From NCBI GenBank assembly GCA_024304995.1, contig JAMWZD010000002.1, positions 186,001 through 250,000 of the forward strand: 64,000 bases of DNA, given 5' to 3'. The notes beneath the pieces were generated by a model that saw only the letters and a list, made by a program, of their open reading frames with translations, was not told where the DNA came from and did not search any database. The first letter of the stretch is position 1. Every line of letters begins with the position of its first letter. A program made the position numbers and the translations under genes. This document shows, one piece after another, positions 17,355-26,853 of the stretch. Origin of the DNA: Rickettsiales bacterium (GTDB lineage: Bacteria > Pseudomonadota > Alphaproteobacteria > Rickettsiales > UBA998).

Positions 17355-19784
17355 GTGCATATAAGGAAATATAGATACATCGTTATAATGGCGGTACTAT
17401 CTTTCATGATAGTCCTGTCAACTGCTACTGTGTTATATGCGCAGCCCCCAGTGGAGCGTGAGGAAAGTGCATCTTCGGGCAATGGGTGGATGATCAATCT
17501 GGATGGTGTGGGCTTTGGCGAGTTTGTGCAACAGGTTTCCGAAATCACAGGAGAGACCTATGTAGTTGACCCAAATATTAATACACGTGTCACTGTTGTC
17601 TCTTCCACGGAACTAAACAAGGACGCAGTGCATGAACTGTTTTTGAATGTGATTCGTGCCAACGGTCTGACACTTGCGCGTACGGGTGATATTATGCTGA
17701 TTACCCAAAAACCAGGTTCACTGAACTCCAATGTGATTGGAGCAGATGCGACTGCGGCGGATCGAGGCATGGTGACGCAACTGGTTGAACTTAAAAATGC
17801 AAAAGCACAGCCTGTATTACAGTCAGTCGTGCCGTTGCTTTCTGAAACAGGCAGCATCCAACCTGCATATTATGTGAACGGTCTGATTATGACCGATTTT
17901 AAATCTAATATTGATCGTATCAATTCACTGATCAAACAGCTTGATTCGCGTGGTGGAGAAGGGCAGGAAGTCGTTCCTCTGGATTATGTCTGGGTAGGAA
18001 ACGTGATTAACGTATTGCAACAGGCATTTTTGGAAGAAATACAGACTAATGATCCTAACTCAATCCCTCTGAAAATTGTTCCTGATGAAAATAACAACGC
18101 CGTATTTATCAGTGGAACAGAATCTGCCCGAAATCGTGTAAAAAAAGCAATTTCTTTGTTTGACCGTCAGGCACGTCAGAACCTCCAGACGAAAGTGGTC
18201 TATCTCAGCCATACTTCAGCTGCGGAAATTGTTGAAATTCTCAATAATATTATCACTAATATCAATGAAGCACAGGAAGGCGTGATCTTAGCCTCTGTGC
18301 AGGCAGAGCCAGAAACAAATTCGATTATCATTCGCGCCAACCCAACATTAACTGAAGAGCTGCGTGATGTGATTGACCGTCTGGATATTCGCCGTCCTCA
18401 GGTGCATATCGAAGCAGCGATTGTGGAAGTAACCGAAGATCTGGTGGATGAACTTGGCACACAATATGCCATCGGTGATGCCGCCTCTGGCGCATTTGAT
18501 ATTGGTACGTCTTCTTTCACTAATGTCGGGCAGGCGATTGTGTCTGTTATGTCCGCTGTAAATAATCGCCCTGAACTGGCTGCAGGGCAACTTAATGGTG
18601 TGTCGCTTGGCACGAGTAAAGAAGGGGATTTTGCCGTATTGCTACAGGCACTCGCCAGCACATCTAACGCTAATCTGCTTTCCACGCCAAGCATCACCAC
18701 GTTGGACAATAAAGAAGCGACTATCGTTGTAGGGCAGAACGTGCCGTTCAGAACAGGCACATTTACCAATGATGCAGGCGCAGTCAACCCATTCACAACG
18801 ATTGAACGCCGTGATGTGGGGATTCAGCTTACCGTTTTGCCGCGTATTCATGAGGGCAATGTGGTGCGCATGGAAATTCAGCAGGAAGTGTCTTCCGTTG
18901 TGGAAGATACAATCGCAGATGCATCTGATATCATCACTAACACCCGAAGCATTAATACAACCATTCTGGCAGATAATAATGAAACGGTGGTGCTGGGCGG
19001 TTTGATTCAGGATGATATTGTTCTGAATGAGTCAAAAGTGCCGTTATTAGGAGATATTCCTTATCTGGGGCGTTTATTTAAATCCACTCGTGAAAATTAT
19101 GTGAAACGCAACTTGCTTGTGTTTCTCCGCCCTACCATTTTGCGGGATAATTCAGCTGCAGGCACTGTAAGTGATAAGAAATATAATAATTTTCTGGATG
19201 TGGAAGCAGCGCGCAAAGGCACTATTCGCACAGATAATATTTACGGCGCAGAAGATTATGAATCTTTATATAATGGCAAATACCGTATGGACGGATTAGG
19301 CAATGACCCAGAGCCTTCGCTGCGTGGTGCATTTGAAAGCAAGCGCAAAGCAATTAACAGCGATATTGATGCAGATCAGTTCAGCGAAGATAAGATGCAA
19401 TTACGCAGCGGAGCTTACGACCCCGATGCAAACAAAATACGCAAGCTGATTGATGAATCTCTGCAGGAACAGGTTGGAGTGTTGCCCGATGCGCCAATAC
19501 AGTCTTACCCTGGTGATGCTATAAGACTGCCAAAAGGAACGGCTGCTCCGCTGCCTGTGCTGGACAGTGAAGCGCGCATGAAAGGGATGGATGTGACAGG
19601 GTCAATCGCTGGTTCTGGTTACACACCATATCCCAACAGCACGCCTATGCCCCAGCCGCAATATTATCAGCAACAGCCAATTCCCATGCCTGCACAACCA
19701 CGAAAGAAAGTGCCGCAAACTGTGCCTGATATGTCCCCAAGACCTATTCCGCAAAATGACGCGCCACGCCGCGCTATAAATTAA
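17355..19784 (+). CDS. gspD: Type II secretion outer-membrane secretin GspD
   Basis: GspD forms the outer-membrane channel of the T2SS. The GTG start is supported by GGAAAG 7 bp upstream and by the signal peptide it gives (basic MHIRKYR, hydrophobic core, end near residue 29). Periplasmic N-domains occupy about 40-330, followed by the secretin domain with NVPFRTGTF and VPLLGDIPYLGRLFK near its end. After the secretin core, about 195 residues (615-809) form an unusual extension rich in Pro, Gln and charged residues. Total length is 809 residues, longer than most GspD. Confidence 0.96.
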   Translation: MHIRKYRYIVIMAVLSFMIVLSTATVLYAQPPVEREESASSGNGWMINLDGVGFGEFVQQVSEITGETYVVDPNINTRVTVVSSTELNKDAVHELFLNVIRANGLTLARTGDIMLITQKPGSLNSNVIGADATAADRGMVTQLVELKNAKAQPVLQSVVPLLSETGSIQPAYYVNGLIMTDFKSNIDRINSLIKQLDSRGGEGQEVVPLDYVWVGNVINVLQQAFLEEIQTNDPNSIPLKIVPDENNNAVFISGTESARNRVKKAISLFDRQARQNLQTKVVYLSHTSAAEIVEILNNIITNINEAQEGVILASVQAEPETNSIIIRANPTLTEELRDVIDRLDIRRPQVHIEAAIVEVTEDLVDELGTQYAIGDAASGAFDIGTSSFTNVGQAIVSVMSAVNNRPELAAGQLNGVSLGTSKEGDFAVLLQALASTSNANLLSTPSITTLDNKEATIVVGQNVPFRTGTFTNDAGAVNPFTTIERRDVGIQLTVLPRIHEGNVVRMEIQQEVSSVVEDTIADASDIITNTRSINTTILADNNETVVLGGLIQDDIVLNESKVPLLGDIPYLGRLFKSTRENYVKRNLLVFLRPTILRDNSAAGTVSDKKYNNFLDVEAARKGTIRTDNIYGAEDYESLYNGKYRMDGLGNDPEPSLRGAFESKRKAINSDIDADQFSEDKMQLRSGAYDPDANKIRKLIDESLQEQVGVLPDAPIQSYPGDAIRLPKGTAAPLPVLDSEARMKGMDVTGSIAGSGYTPYPNSTPMPQPQYYQQQPIPMPAQPRKKVPQTVPDMSPRPIPQNDAPRRAIN

Positions 19785-19794
19785 GGCAGGCATC

Positions 19795-21303
19795 ATGGAA
19801 GATAATCTCGTCTCGCCGCCACAAGCCACACAGAATTTCCGCTTGCCTTATTCATTTTGCAAGCGGTTTGGTGTGTTTGTGGCAGTGGATGAGGTGAAGC
19901 AGCAGCCTGTCGCACATTATAAAGACGCTTTGCCGCTTGATGTTATGTCCGAAGTGCAGCGCTTCTGCGGTCGCCCGTTAAACTTTGAACGGGAAGACGA
20001 CAAGGTGTTTGAGGAGCAATTGCGTACACTGTATGAAGGCAATTCGACAGGCGCATTTGAAATTACCACCTTGCTTTCCATGGAAGAGGTGGATTTGGAA
20101 GCCACAGCGAAGGACATTTCCAAATTGCAGGATGTGCTGGAGCAGGATAATGACGCGCCGATTATCCGCTTGATTAATGCGGTGCTGATTGATGCGGTGA
20201 AACAACGTGCATCGGATATTCATATTGAAACTAACGAAACTCACTTACAGGTGCGCTTCCGCATTGATGGCATGTTGCACAAAGTGCTGGAAGTGGGGCG
20301 TTCTCTTGCGCCGCTCTTAGTCTCACGCATCAAAGTGATGGCAGATCTGGACATTGCCGAAAAACGCATCCCGCAGGATGGACGAATCGCGTTTCGCTTT
20401 GGTAACAAAACAGTGGATATTCGTGTCTCACTGATTCCTTCCGCTATGGGGGAACGGGTGGTGATGCGTTTGCTGGACAAAAGTGGTGGTTTGATTTCGC
20501 TGGAAAAGATCGGTCTGCTGGATGATGATAAACGCGCTATTAAGGATATGATCGCGGCACCTTTTGGGATTGTGCTGGTGGTAGGACCAACGGGTGCGGG
20601 TAAAACGACCAGCCTGTATGCCACACTCAATGAATTAAATGAAGGCACACGAAACATCATGACGGTGGAAGACCCGATTGAATATAACCTGAATAACGTC
20701 TCGCAAACGCAGGTCAATCCGAAGATAGGTATGACGTTTGCTGCGGGGTTGCGCGCCATTTTGCGACAAGACCCTGATGTGGTGATGGTAGGGGAGATTC
20801 GTGATGAAGAAACCGCGCAAATTGCGGTGCAGGCAAGTTTGACAGGTCACCTTGTGCTTTCCACTCTGCACACTAACACAGCAGCTTCTGCCATTACAAG
20901 GCTTCGTGATATTGGGATTGCGCCGTATCTGATTTCATCTTCCCTTGTTGGGGTAATTGCGCAGCGTCTGGTGCGAAGGCTTTGTGATGAGTGCAAAGAG
21001 GTGGTGTCTGCCAGCCCCGAAGAATGTCGTTTTTTGCACGAAGATCCACAAAACCCGCCAACAGTCTATCGTCCTGTAGGTTGCGATGCATGTGGCAATC
21101 TGGGATATAAAGGGCGCTTGGGAATTTATGAGGTGCTGCCAAATGATGAAACCATCCGCACCATGATTCATGATGAAAAAAGTGATGCAGTGATTGCAGA
21201 ATATTCTCATAATAAGCGCAATTCGCTATATGGCGATGCGGTGCAGAAAGTGTTGCTTGGGCATACATCTGTGACTGAAGCGATGCGTGTAGTAGGGCAG
21301 TAA
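19795..21303 (+). CDS. gspE: Type II secretion ATPase GspE
   Basis: The cytoplasmic hexameric ATPase that powers pseudopilus assembly. The 502-residue protein has Walker A GPTGAGKTT (264-272), the Asp box around VEDPIEY (291-297), Walker B with QDPDVVMVGEIRD (325-337), a His box, and a tetracysteine zinc module (C397, C400, C430, C433) that distinguishes GspE/PilB from retraction ATPases. The start is 10 bp after gspD. It ends 1 bp before gspF. Confidence 0.97.
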   Translation: MEDNLVSPPQATQNFRLPYSFCKRFGVFVAVDEVKQQPVAHYKDALPLDVMSEVQRFCGRPLNFEREDDKVFEEQLRTLYEGNSTGAFEITTLLSMEEVDLEATAKDISKLQDVLEQDNDAPIIRLINAVLIDAVKQRASDIHIETNETHLQVRFRIDGMLHKVLEVGRSLAPLLVSRIKVMADLDIAEKRIPQDGRIAFRFGNKTVDIRVSLIPSAMGERVVMRLLDKSGGLISLEKIGLLDDDKRAIKDMIAAPFGIVLVVGPTGAGKTTSLYATLNELNEGTRNIMTVEDPIEYNLNNVSQTQVNPKIGMTFAAGLRAILRQDPDVVMVGEIRDEETAQIAVQASLTGHLVLSTLHTNTAASAITRLRDIGIAPYLISSSLVGVIAQRLVRRLCDECKEVVSASPEECRFLHEDPQNPPTVYRPVGCDACGNLGYKGRLGIYEVLPNDETIRTMIHDEKSDAVIAEYSHNKRNSLYGDAVQKVLLGHTSVTEAMRVVGQ

Positions 21304-21304
21304 C

Positions 21305-22522
21305 ATGGTTGCTTATTCCTATGAAGCGGTGGATGCGCAGGGCAACAAACATAAAGGTGTGCTGGAAGGCGATTCACCAAAACAGGTGCGCGCTGCACTG
21401 CGTGACCAGTCGCTTATTGCGCTGGAAGTGGTGGAAGCGGGAGATGGTGCAGGGTTAAGCGGGCAGAAGCGCACGCCTTTTTCCAAACGGTTGAAAACGG
21501 CCGATATTACCTTTGTCACGCGCCAGCTATCCATCATGGCAGATGCAGGCATCCCCATTGAAAAAGCGCTGAATATGATTGCGCAATATAGCAGCAAAAA
21601 CCAGATTAAAACGATTATGCTTTCGGTGCGCTCTTCCATTTTGGAAGGGAACAGTTTTGCGCAGAGTCTCAGAAAGCAGGGGCATATTTTTTCTGAAACC
21701 TATTGCGCATTGATTGAGAGTGGAGAGGCAACGGGAAAGCTACCGCTAATTTTAGAATTGCTGGCGAAATATCAGGAAAAGCAGCAGCGCATCAAATCAA
21801 AAATTCAGGGCGCGACGACCTATCCTATCGTGTTAATGGTGCTGTCTATTGCTGCCGTGATTTTCCTGCTGACCTACGTGTTCCCAGATGTGGTTGGGGC
21901 ATTTCAGCAGACAGGACAGGAACTGCCATTTTTAACGCAAACTTTATTAAGCGTAAGTGATTTTTTCACTCAATACGGAATTTTCCTGCTGGCTGGCATA
22001 GTGGGAGCAGTTATTGCAGCGCGTAAGGCATTGCAGCAAAAAGAAGTGCGTATGAGTTTTGAGCGTTGGATGCTCACCTTGCCCTATATTGGCAATCTGC
22101 AGCGACTTTCCAACACGGTGCGTGTGTCTTCCACGATGGATATTCTGGTGAGCAGCGGGATTCCTTTAGTAGAAACCTTTGAAATTTCACGCAAAACCAT
22201 TCCCAGCACGCTGGTGAATGACACGATGAATATGATTATTTCAGACCTGAAAGAAGGGGTGTCTTTGGGGGATGCGGTGCAGGGCAGTGAAGGATTTGAC
22301 CCCATCTTCGTGCAACTGCTCGCCACGGGGGAGGAAAGCGGTGCATTACCCAAAGTGCTGGATATTTCCACCCGAAATTATGAAGAGCGTCTGGAACGGC
22401 AGATAAACACAGGCATGGAATTGCTCAAACCTGCGATTATTATTATCACAGGTTTAATGATTTTGGTGATTGTGATGGCAATTCTGCAGCCTATCTTATC
22501 GCTCAATCAGTTGGCGGTGTAG
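21305..22522 (+). CDS. gspF: Type II secretion inner-membrane platform protein GspF
   Basis: A polytopic platform protein that contacts GspE and GspL. The 405-residue product has two repeated T2SSF domains (about 70-190 and 270-395) and three hydrophobic segments, near 170-195, 220-240 and 372-397. The conserved ATTYPIVLMVLSIAAVIFL segment marks the first helix. It is separated from gspE by a single base. Confidence 0.97.
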   Translation: MVAYSYEAVDAQGNKHKGVLEGDSPKQVRAALRDQSLIALEVVEAGDGAGLSGQKRTPFSKRLKTADITFVTRQLSIMADAGIPIEKALNMIAQYSSKNQIKTIMLSVRSSILEGNSFAQSLRKQGHIFSETYCALIESGEATGKLPLILELLAKYQEKQQRIKSKIQGATTYPIVLMVLSIAAVIFLLTYVFPDVVGAFQQTGQELPFLTQTLLSVSDFFTQYGIFLLAGIVGAVIAARKALQQKEVRMSFERWMLTLPYIGNLQRLSNTVRVSSTMDILVSSGIPLVETFEISRKTIPSTLVNDTMNMIISDLKEGVSLGDAVQGSEGFDPIFVQLLATGEESGALPKVLDISTRNYEERLERQINTGMELLKPAIIIITGLMILVIVMAILQPILSLNQLAV

Positions 22523-22641
22523 GGCTGATAACTCTTGCTTCAAAGGAGAGTTTTGTCATTGAGATTGAAAATCTTTACGCAATTTTTGCACTTTTGCGCC
22601 ATTATCTTGAAAAGAGATAATATTGGCGTTACTTAGGTAAT

Positions 22642-23088
22642 ATGGAAAAACAGCAAAAATATAACGCGCAAGCGGGTTTTACCATGATTGAGATCATGGT
22701 GGTGTTAGTAATTTTAGGGCTGATGGCAGGTCTGGTCGTGCCGAAAGTGATTGGACGCACAGATGATGCGCGCATTGCACTCGCCAAGCAGGATATGAAA
22801 TCCATCGCCAGTGCGCTGGAAATGTATAAGCTGGATAATTTTAATTATCCCTCCACCCGTCAGGGGTTGGAAGCACTGGTGGAAGAGCCACAAGGCAAGC
22901 CTGAAGCAAAGAACTGGAATGCGGATGGTTATTTAAATGATGTCCCTGAAGACCCGTGGGGAAATCCTTACGTATATGAAAGTCCTGTACGCGGACGACC
23001 ATTCAATCTGATGTCTCTTGGGGCAGATGGTCAGAAAGGTGGCAAAGAATTTAATGCGGATATCTCGCTATTTGAAGAAAAGAGATAA
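22642..23088 (+). CDS. gspG: Type II secretion major pseudopilin GspG
   Basis: The major subunit of the pseudopilus. The prepilin cleavage site is G^FTMIE at residues 12-13, followed by a 20-residue hydrophobic stalk with Glu at +5. The C-terminal region has the calcium-binding-type signature YLNDVPEDPWGNPYVY and GADGQKGG. At 148 residues it has normal length. A 119-bp gap from gspF, the longest after the gspC-gspD gap, may hold an extra promoter. The processing peptidase (GspO/PilD) is not in the window. Confidence 0.97.
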   Translation: MEKQQKYNAQAGFTMIEIMVVLVILGLMAGLVVPKVIGRTDDARIALAKQDMKSIASALEMYKLDNFNYPSTRQGLEALVEEPQGKPEAKNWNADGYLNDVPEDPWGNPYVYESPVRGRPFNLMSLGADGQKGGKEFNADISLFEEKR

Positions 23089-23094
23089 TATATT

Positions 23095-23589
23095 ATGGCA
23101 GTGATGCCGCGCCACTGCTCTGAATCTGGCTTCACCTTCATTGAAATTATGGTGGTCATCGTCATCTTAGGGGTAATTGCAGGCAGTGCATCACAATATC
23201 TGAATTTTTCACCTTCACGTTATGAAACGGAAAAAGCAGCGGATGCGGCAATGCTGCAGTTAAATCAGTTAAAAAAACAATCCGTGTTGCACGCACTACC
23301 TTACGGTGTGATAGTGAATAAAGAGGTGCTTGAATTTCGCACTTATGATGAAGATAATGAGCAATGGATTGAGTATCAGTTTTCCATAGATAATGAACTC
23401 GCCGATATTGTGGAATATGATGTGCAGGTGGAGCGCAGCGATATTATACGCAGCAGCAGACGCGACCCTGATATTATATTCACTGGAAATGGCAGCTATA
23501 CCGCTTTTGAACTTACAATAAAAAGCAATGACAAAGCCTATGAATATCGTTTAACGGGGGATGGCATCAGCGCCATAACCAAAGAATGA
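23095..23589 (+). CDS. gspH: Type II secretion minor pseudopilin GspH
   Basis: A minor pseudopilin of 164 residues. The type IV prepilin cleavage motif is G^FTFIE after a short leader, then a hydrophobic helix. The soluble part reads YEYRLTGDGISAITKE at the end, as in GspH-like domains. It begins 6 bp after gspG, and its stop overlaps the gspI start as ATGA. Confidence 0.88.
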   Translation: MAVMPRHCSESGFTFIEIMVVIVILGVIAGSASQYLNFSPSRYETEKAADAAMLQLNQLKKQSVLHALPYGVIVNKEVLEFRTYDEDNEQWIEYQFSIDNELADIVEYDVQVERSDIIRSSRRDPDIIFTGNGSYTAFELTIKSNDKAYEYRLTGDGISAITKE

Positions 23590-23984
23590 ATCAGCGCGGA
23601 TTCAGCCTGATGGAAGTGATGGTGGCGCTGGTCATCATCACTATTGTGGCAAAAGCAGTGCTGTTTTTCTCCACCAACCAGATTGCATCTACAGGCAGAT
23701 TGGAAGTGCGCAGCATGGCAACTATTATTGCGCAGAACACACTGGTGGAACTGCGTTTAAAACAGGAACCTGTTTTTTCGGGCAGCATGGCTATTGTGAC
23801 GATGGCGGGCAGGGATTTTCCCGTGGAAGTGCGCTATAATGACACAATACGCGCTGAAGGAATGCGGGCGTTAGATATTATAGTTTATGAACCTAACACA
23901 AATGCCTCGCGCTTTTCACGCAATGCAGATAATGCGGTAATCACGCTCACCACGTTCATGCTGGAGGGGCAGGATGTCTTGTAA
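23586..23984 (+). CDS. gspI: Type II secretion minor pseudopilin GspI
   Basis: A minor pseudopilin of 132 residues that nucleates the pseudopilus tip with GspJ and GspK. The cleavage site G^FSLMEVMVAL lies at residues 5-6, followed by the hydrophobic stalk. Identification is by size, leader and operon position between gspH and gspJ. It overlaps gspH by 4 bp and gspJ by 11 bp. Confidence 0.88.
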   Translation: MNQRGFSLMEVMVALVIITIVAKAVLFFSTNQIASTGRLEVRSMATIIAQNTLVELRLKQEPVFSGSMAIVTMAGRDFPVEVRYNDTIRAEGMRALDIIVYEPNTNASRFSRNADNAVITLTTFMLEGQDVL

Positions 23985-24660
23985 GCGCATAGAAGGATTC
24001 TCGCTGATTGAAATTGTGATTGCGATGGTGATATTTGCGGTTATTTCTTCCATGTGTTATAGCTTGCTGACCACTACAGTAAACACGCGCGGACGCACGC
24101 AGGAAAGAAATCTTGCTATGGCACAACTTCAAAACACCATGCAGCTTCTGGAGCGCGATATTATGCATTTTGCAGATCGCGCTATTACCATTTCGCCTGA
24201 AGAAGTGTTAAGCGCTTTTTTTATTGATCGTGAAGCAGGGATGTTTGGATTTTCTCGCGCCCATGCGCCTAATGCATTTAATGAACCTCATTCTTCCCTG
24301 CAACGTGTGCGCTATCGCATATCAGAACGTCAGCTTATTCGGGATGTATGGCAGCGTGTGGATTATACACCCAATACGCCAATTGGTTCAGAAGTGATGA
24401 TGAATGGCGTGGAACATATGACGTTATATGTCTGGAAAGAAGGCGAGTATGAGCAGGAATGGGTTCCTGTCATGACCACCGACCAGAATCTGATTATTTC
24501 CGAAGGGCTGGATGATGGCTTGCTCAATGCTGCACGTGCCATCAGGATGGAACTGCAAACGGATATGTTCGGTCGTATAGAACGGCAGCTTTTGCTGACG
24601 CGTCTTTCTGGTGGCAGTGAAACCGCACCTGACGAAGCAATGCAGGAGCCACCGCAATGA
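23974..24660 (+). CDS. gspJ: Type II secretion minor pseudopilin GspJ
   Basis: A minor pseudopilin of 228 residues. The leader ends at G^FSLIEIVIAM (residues 8-9), the hydrophobic helix follows, and the large soluble domain includes the GspJ-like pattern RVRYRISERQLIRDVWQRVD. AGGGGCAGG lies just upstream of the ATG. It overlaps gspI by 11 bp and gspK by 4 bp. Confidence 0.9.
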   Translation: MSCKRIEGFSLIEIVIAMVIFAVISSMCYSLLTTTVNTRGRTQERNLAMAQLQNTMQLLERDIMHFADRAITISPEEVLSAFFIDREAGMFGFSRAHAPNAFNEPHSSLQRVRYRISERQLIRDVWQRVDYTPNTPIGSEVMMNGVEHMTLYVWKEGEYEQEWVPVMTTDQNLIISEGLDDGLLNAARAIRMELQTDMFGRIERQLLLTRLSGGSETAPDEAMQEPPQ

Positions 24661-25583
24661 CGCAGTTAAAGCCAGATTCCCGCTCAGGCATGGCTATCAT
24701 GCTGGTGCTTTATATTATGGTGATTGTATCTTTCGTCAGCGCTGGCGCATATCTGATGTTTCGCTATAGCATCAGCAACACGCAGGATTATGTGCGAAGT
24801 GCGCAGCTTAACGCCACGGCAGATGGGTTGGAACGGCTGGCTCAACAGTTACTTGCTGAAGATATTCCTGCGCTTGATCATGCAGAAGAAAAATGGGCAG
24901 AGCCGAAAGAATTTGAGTTTGGTTCAGGCAATGCCACATTGCAGATCACTGATGCGCAGGGAAGATTCAATCTGAATAATCTCCATTATGATGAAGGCAG
25001 TGCCGCTTTTCTAAGCGAATATATGAAAGCGGTAGAAGCGCCCATTAACAACATTGCAGCGCTGCAGGACTGGTTGGATTACGGCGAAGAAGTGCGCCCT
25101 GCAGGGGCGGAGTCGGCATATTATCTTTTGCAGGATCCACCCTATTTCGCAGCAAACAACATTATGATTGATGTGAGCGAGTTATTTGGCACTAAAGACG
25201 CTGATCCAACTTTGTTCAAACGATATAAAGAAGTATATGTCACATTGCCTGAAGCCACCCCGATAAATATTAATGGCATCCCGTTGGAACGCAGGCAAAA
25301 TGTGATGCAGCCATTTGCAAAAGGTAATCGTTCTATGGTGAGTGATAATGTGATTAATGAAAGTGAATTGCAGGAAATTCTGGGTGAAACCAACCCCGCT
25401 TTTTCCGTACGCTCACAATATTTCACTGTCAGTATTCGCGCAACTTTAGGAGATTATACACTGTTTCGTGAGATTCTATTGTTCAGACCAGACAATAGCG
25501 AGACATTTTTTGACATAAAGATACTATCAAGACATAATAATTTTAGACAAACCGCCAGACAATATGAGCAAGAAACCTTCTAG
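24657..25583 (+). CDS. gspK: Type II secretion minor pseudopilin GspK
   Basis: GspK caps the pseudopilus tip. The 308-residue product has the prepilin-like leader RSG^MAIML without Glu at +5, as is normal for GspK, then a hydrophobic helix and a large alpha/beta domain with the family pattern ITDAQGRFNLNNL. It overlaps gspL by 20 bp, the largest overlap in the operon. Confidence 0.93.
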   Translation: MTQLKPDSRSGMAIMLVLYIMVIVSFVSAGAYLMFRYSISNTQDYVRSAQLNATADGLERLAQQLLAEDIPALDHAEEKWAEPKEFEFGSGNATLQITDAQGRFNLNNLHYDEGSAAFLSEYMKAVEAPINNIAALQDWLDYGEEVRPAGAESAYYLLQDPPYFAANNIMIDVSELFGTKDADPTLFKRYKEVYVTLPEATPININGIPLERRQNVMQPFAKGNRSMVSDNVINESELQEILGETNPAFSVRSQYFTVSIRATLGDYTLFREILLFRPDNSETFFDIKILSRHNNFRQTARQYEQETF

Positions 25584-26853
25584 ATATTGCGTGATTATTA
25601 TCGACGCAGAGATGCATGAGCATGAGCTTGTAGCATCAGCGTTCTTGTCTCATAGGCATGATGTATCGGTGTATCCCAAACAATCTGCCCAATCGTTGTT
25701 TAATCAGTCAGCCTTGCTTGAATTTTTTGGTACGGATGCAAAACAGCGTCATTTAACGGTGATTGTGCCATCTGAACATACTTCCTGCATCAAAACCCGC
25801 ATTCACGCCAAGCAGATTCCTTTTGCAGACAAAATTATTGGCAGTGTGATTGAGGAAAAGCTGGCGAGCGACCTTGAATATCTGCATGTCAATCTGCTGC
25901 ATATTGATGATGATAATCTGGCCTATGCTTCTGCCATTTCCCGCAGTTATGTGCATCAGATCAATAATTTGCTGCCTGAACAGGTGGAGATTGACGCGGT
26001 CATTCCTGATGCATTCTGCCTGCCAATGGCTGAAGATGATGTGCATATTGCTCTAATTCGCAATCGTATTATCATCCGTCGCAATGCATATGAAGGAGCA
26101 GCCTATCCTTTTTCCGCTGTGGATGCCGTGGCTCATGCACTGGCGGAGGAGAAAATTGCGCATATAACTGTGCATCACGCAGCAGATGCGCTTGGGCAGG
26201 TGATGATTATGCAGAAAATTTTTGCTGAATCAGAGTCGCCTGTTCAGGTGACGGCGCAGCAGATTGCCGAACCATCCATGCATAATTTTATTCAGCGTCA
26301 ATACACCCAGCAACATCAGGCTGGCGCAATTATGCCAAATATTATGCAACCGTTCAAAACCACATCGGGCGGTGCGGACAATATCACACTGGCAAAACGT
26401 GTGGCTGCTGGGCTTGGTTTTCTGGCGGTGATTGATCTGTTCGCTGTCACTTTGACCTGTGTCGTCTTATTCGGGTTTGCATGGTTGCTTGGAGTAGGGT
26501 CTCAAAGCGTGGTAGATAAGGTTGCGCCGCAGGCTAATCTGACCTATCAGGAATTGATTGATGCTGCAGGGCAGGGGGGCAGTGAATCCTTCTCGGCCAT
26601 GCTGGCCAACAGCCTGCATTTATATTCAGAGCAGGCGAATAATAACAGCGATATAGCGGTCAGCTATATTCGTTATAATTCAGAAAGCAGTGAGCTGGCA
26701 TTGCGCATGACCGTACCGAACTTCTCTGTGCTGCAGGATTATAAGTCTGCGCTGGAAGGTGCAGGTTACACGGCTGAAGTTTCTGCCAATGCCAGTCCGA
26801 ATAATGGGCAGTTGGTTGCATCGGTGCGCATCAGCGCAGGAGGATATTATTGA
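25564..26853 (+). CDS. gspL: Type II secretion platform protein GspL
   Basis: A bitopic inner-membrane protein that recruits GspE. The 429-residue product has a cytoplasmic actin-like (ASKHA) region over roughly residues 1-250, one membrane helix at about 295-318 (VIDLFAVTLTCVVLFGFAWL), and a ferredoxin-like periplasmic domain at the end. Sequence conservation in this family is low, so the call relies on architecture and on the place between gspK and gspM. Its stop overlaps the gspM ATG as TGATG. Confidence 0.87.
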   Translation: MSKKPSRYCVIIIDAEMHEHELVASAFLSHRHDVSVYPKQSAQSLFNQSALLEFFGTDAKQRHLTVIVPSEHTSCIKTRIHAKQIPFADKIIGSVIEEKLASDLEYLHVNLLHIDDDNLAYASAISRSYVHQINNLLPEQVEIDAVIPDAFCLPMAEDDVHIALIRNRIIIRRNAYEGAAYPFSAVDAVAHALAEEKIAHITVHHAADALGQVMIMQKIFAESESPVQVTAQQIAEPSMHNFIQRQYTQQHQAGAIMPNIMQPFKTTSGGADNITLAKRVAAGLGFLAVIDLFAVTLTCVVLFGFAWLLGVGSQSVVDKVAPQANLTYQELIDAAGQGGSESFSAMLANSLHLYSEQANNNSDIAVSYIRYNSESSELALRMTVPNFSVLQDYKSALEGAGYTAEVSANASPNNGQLVASVRISAGGYY

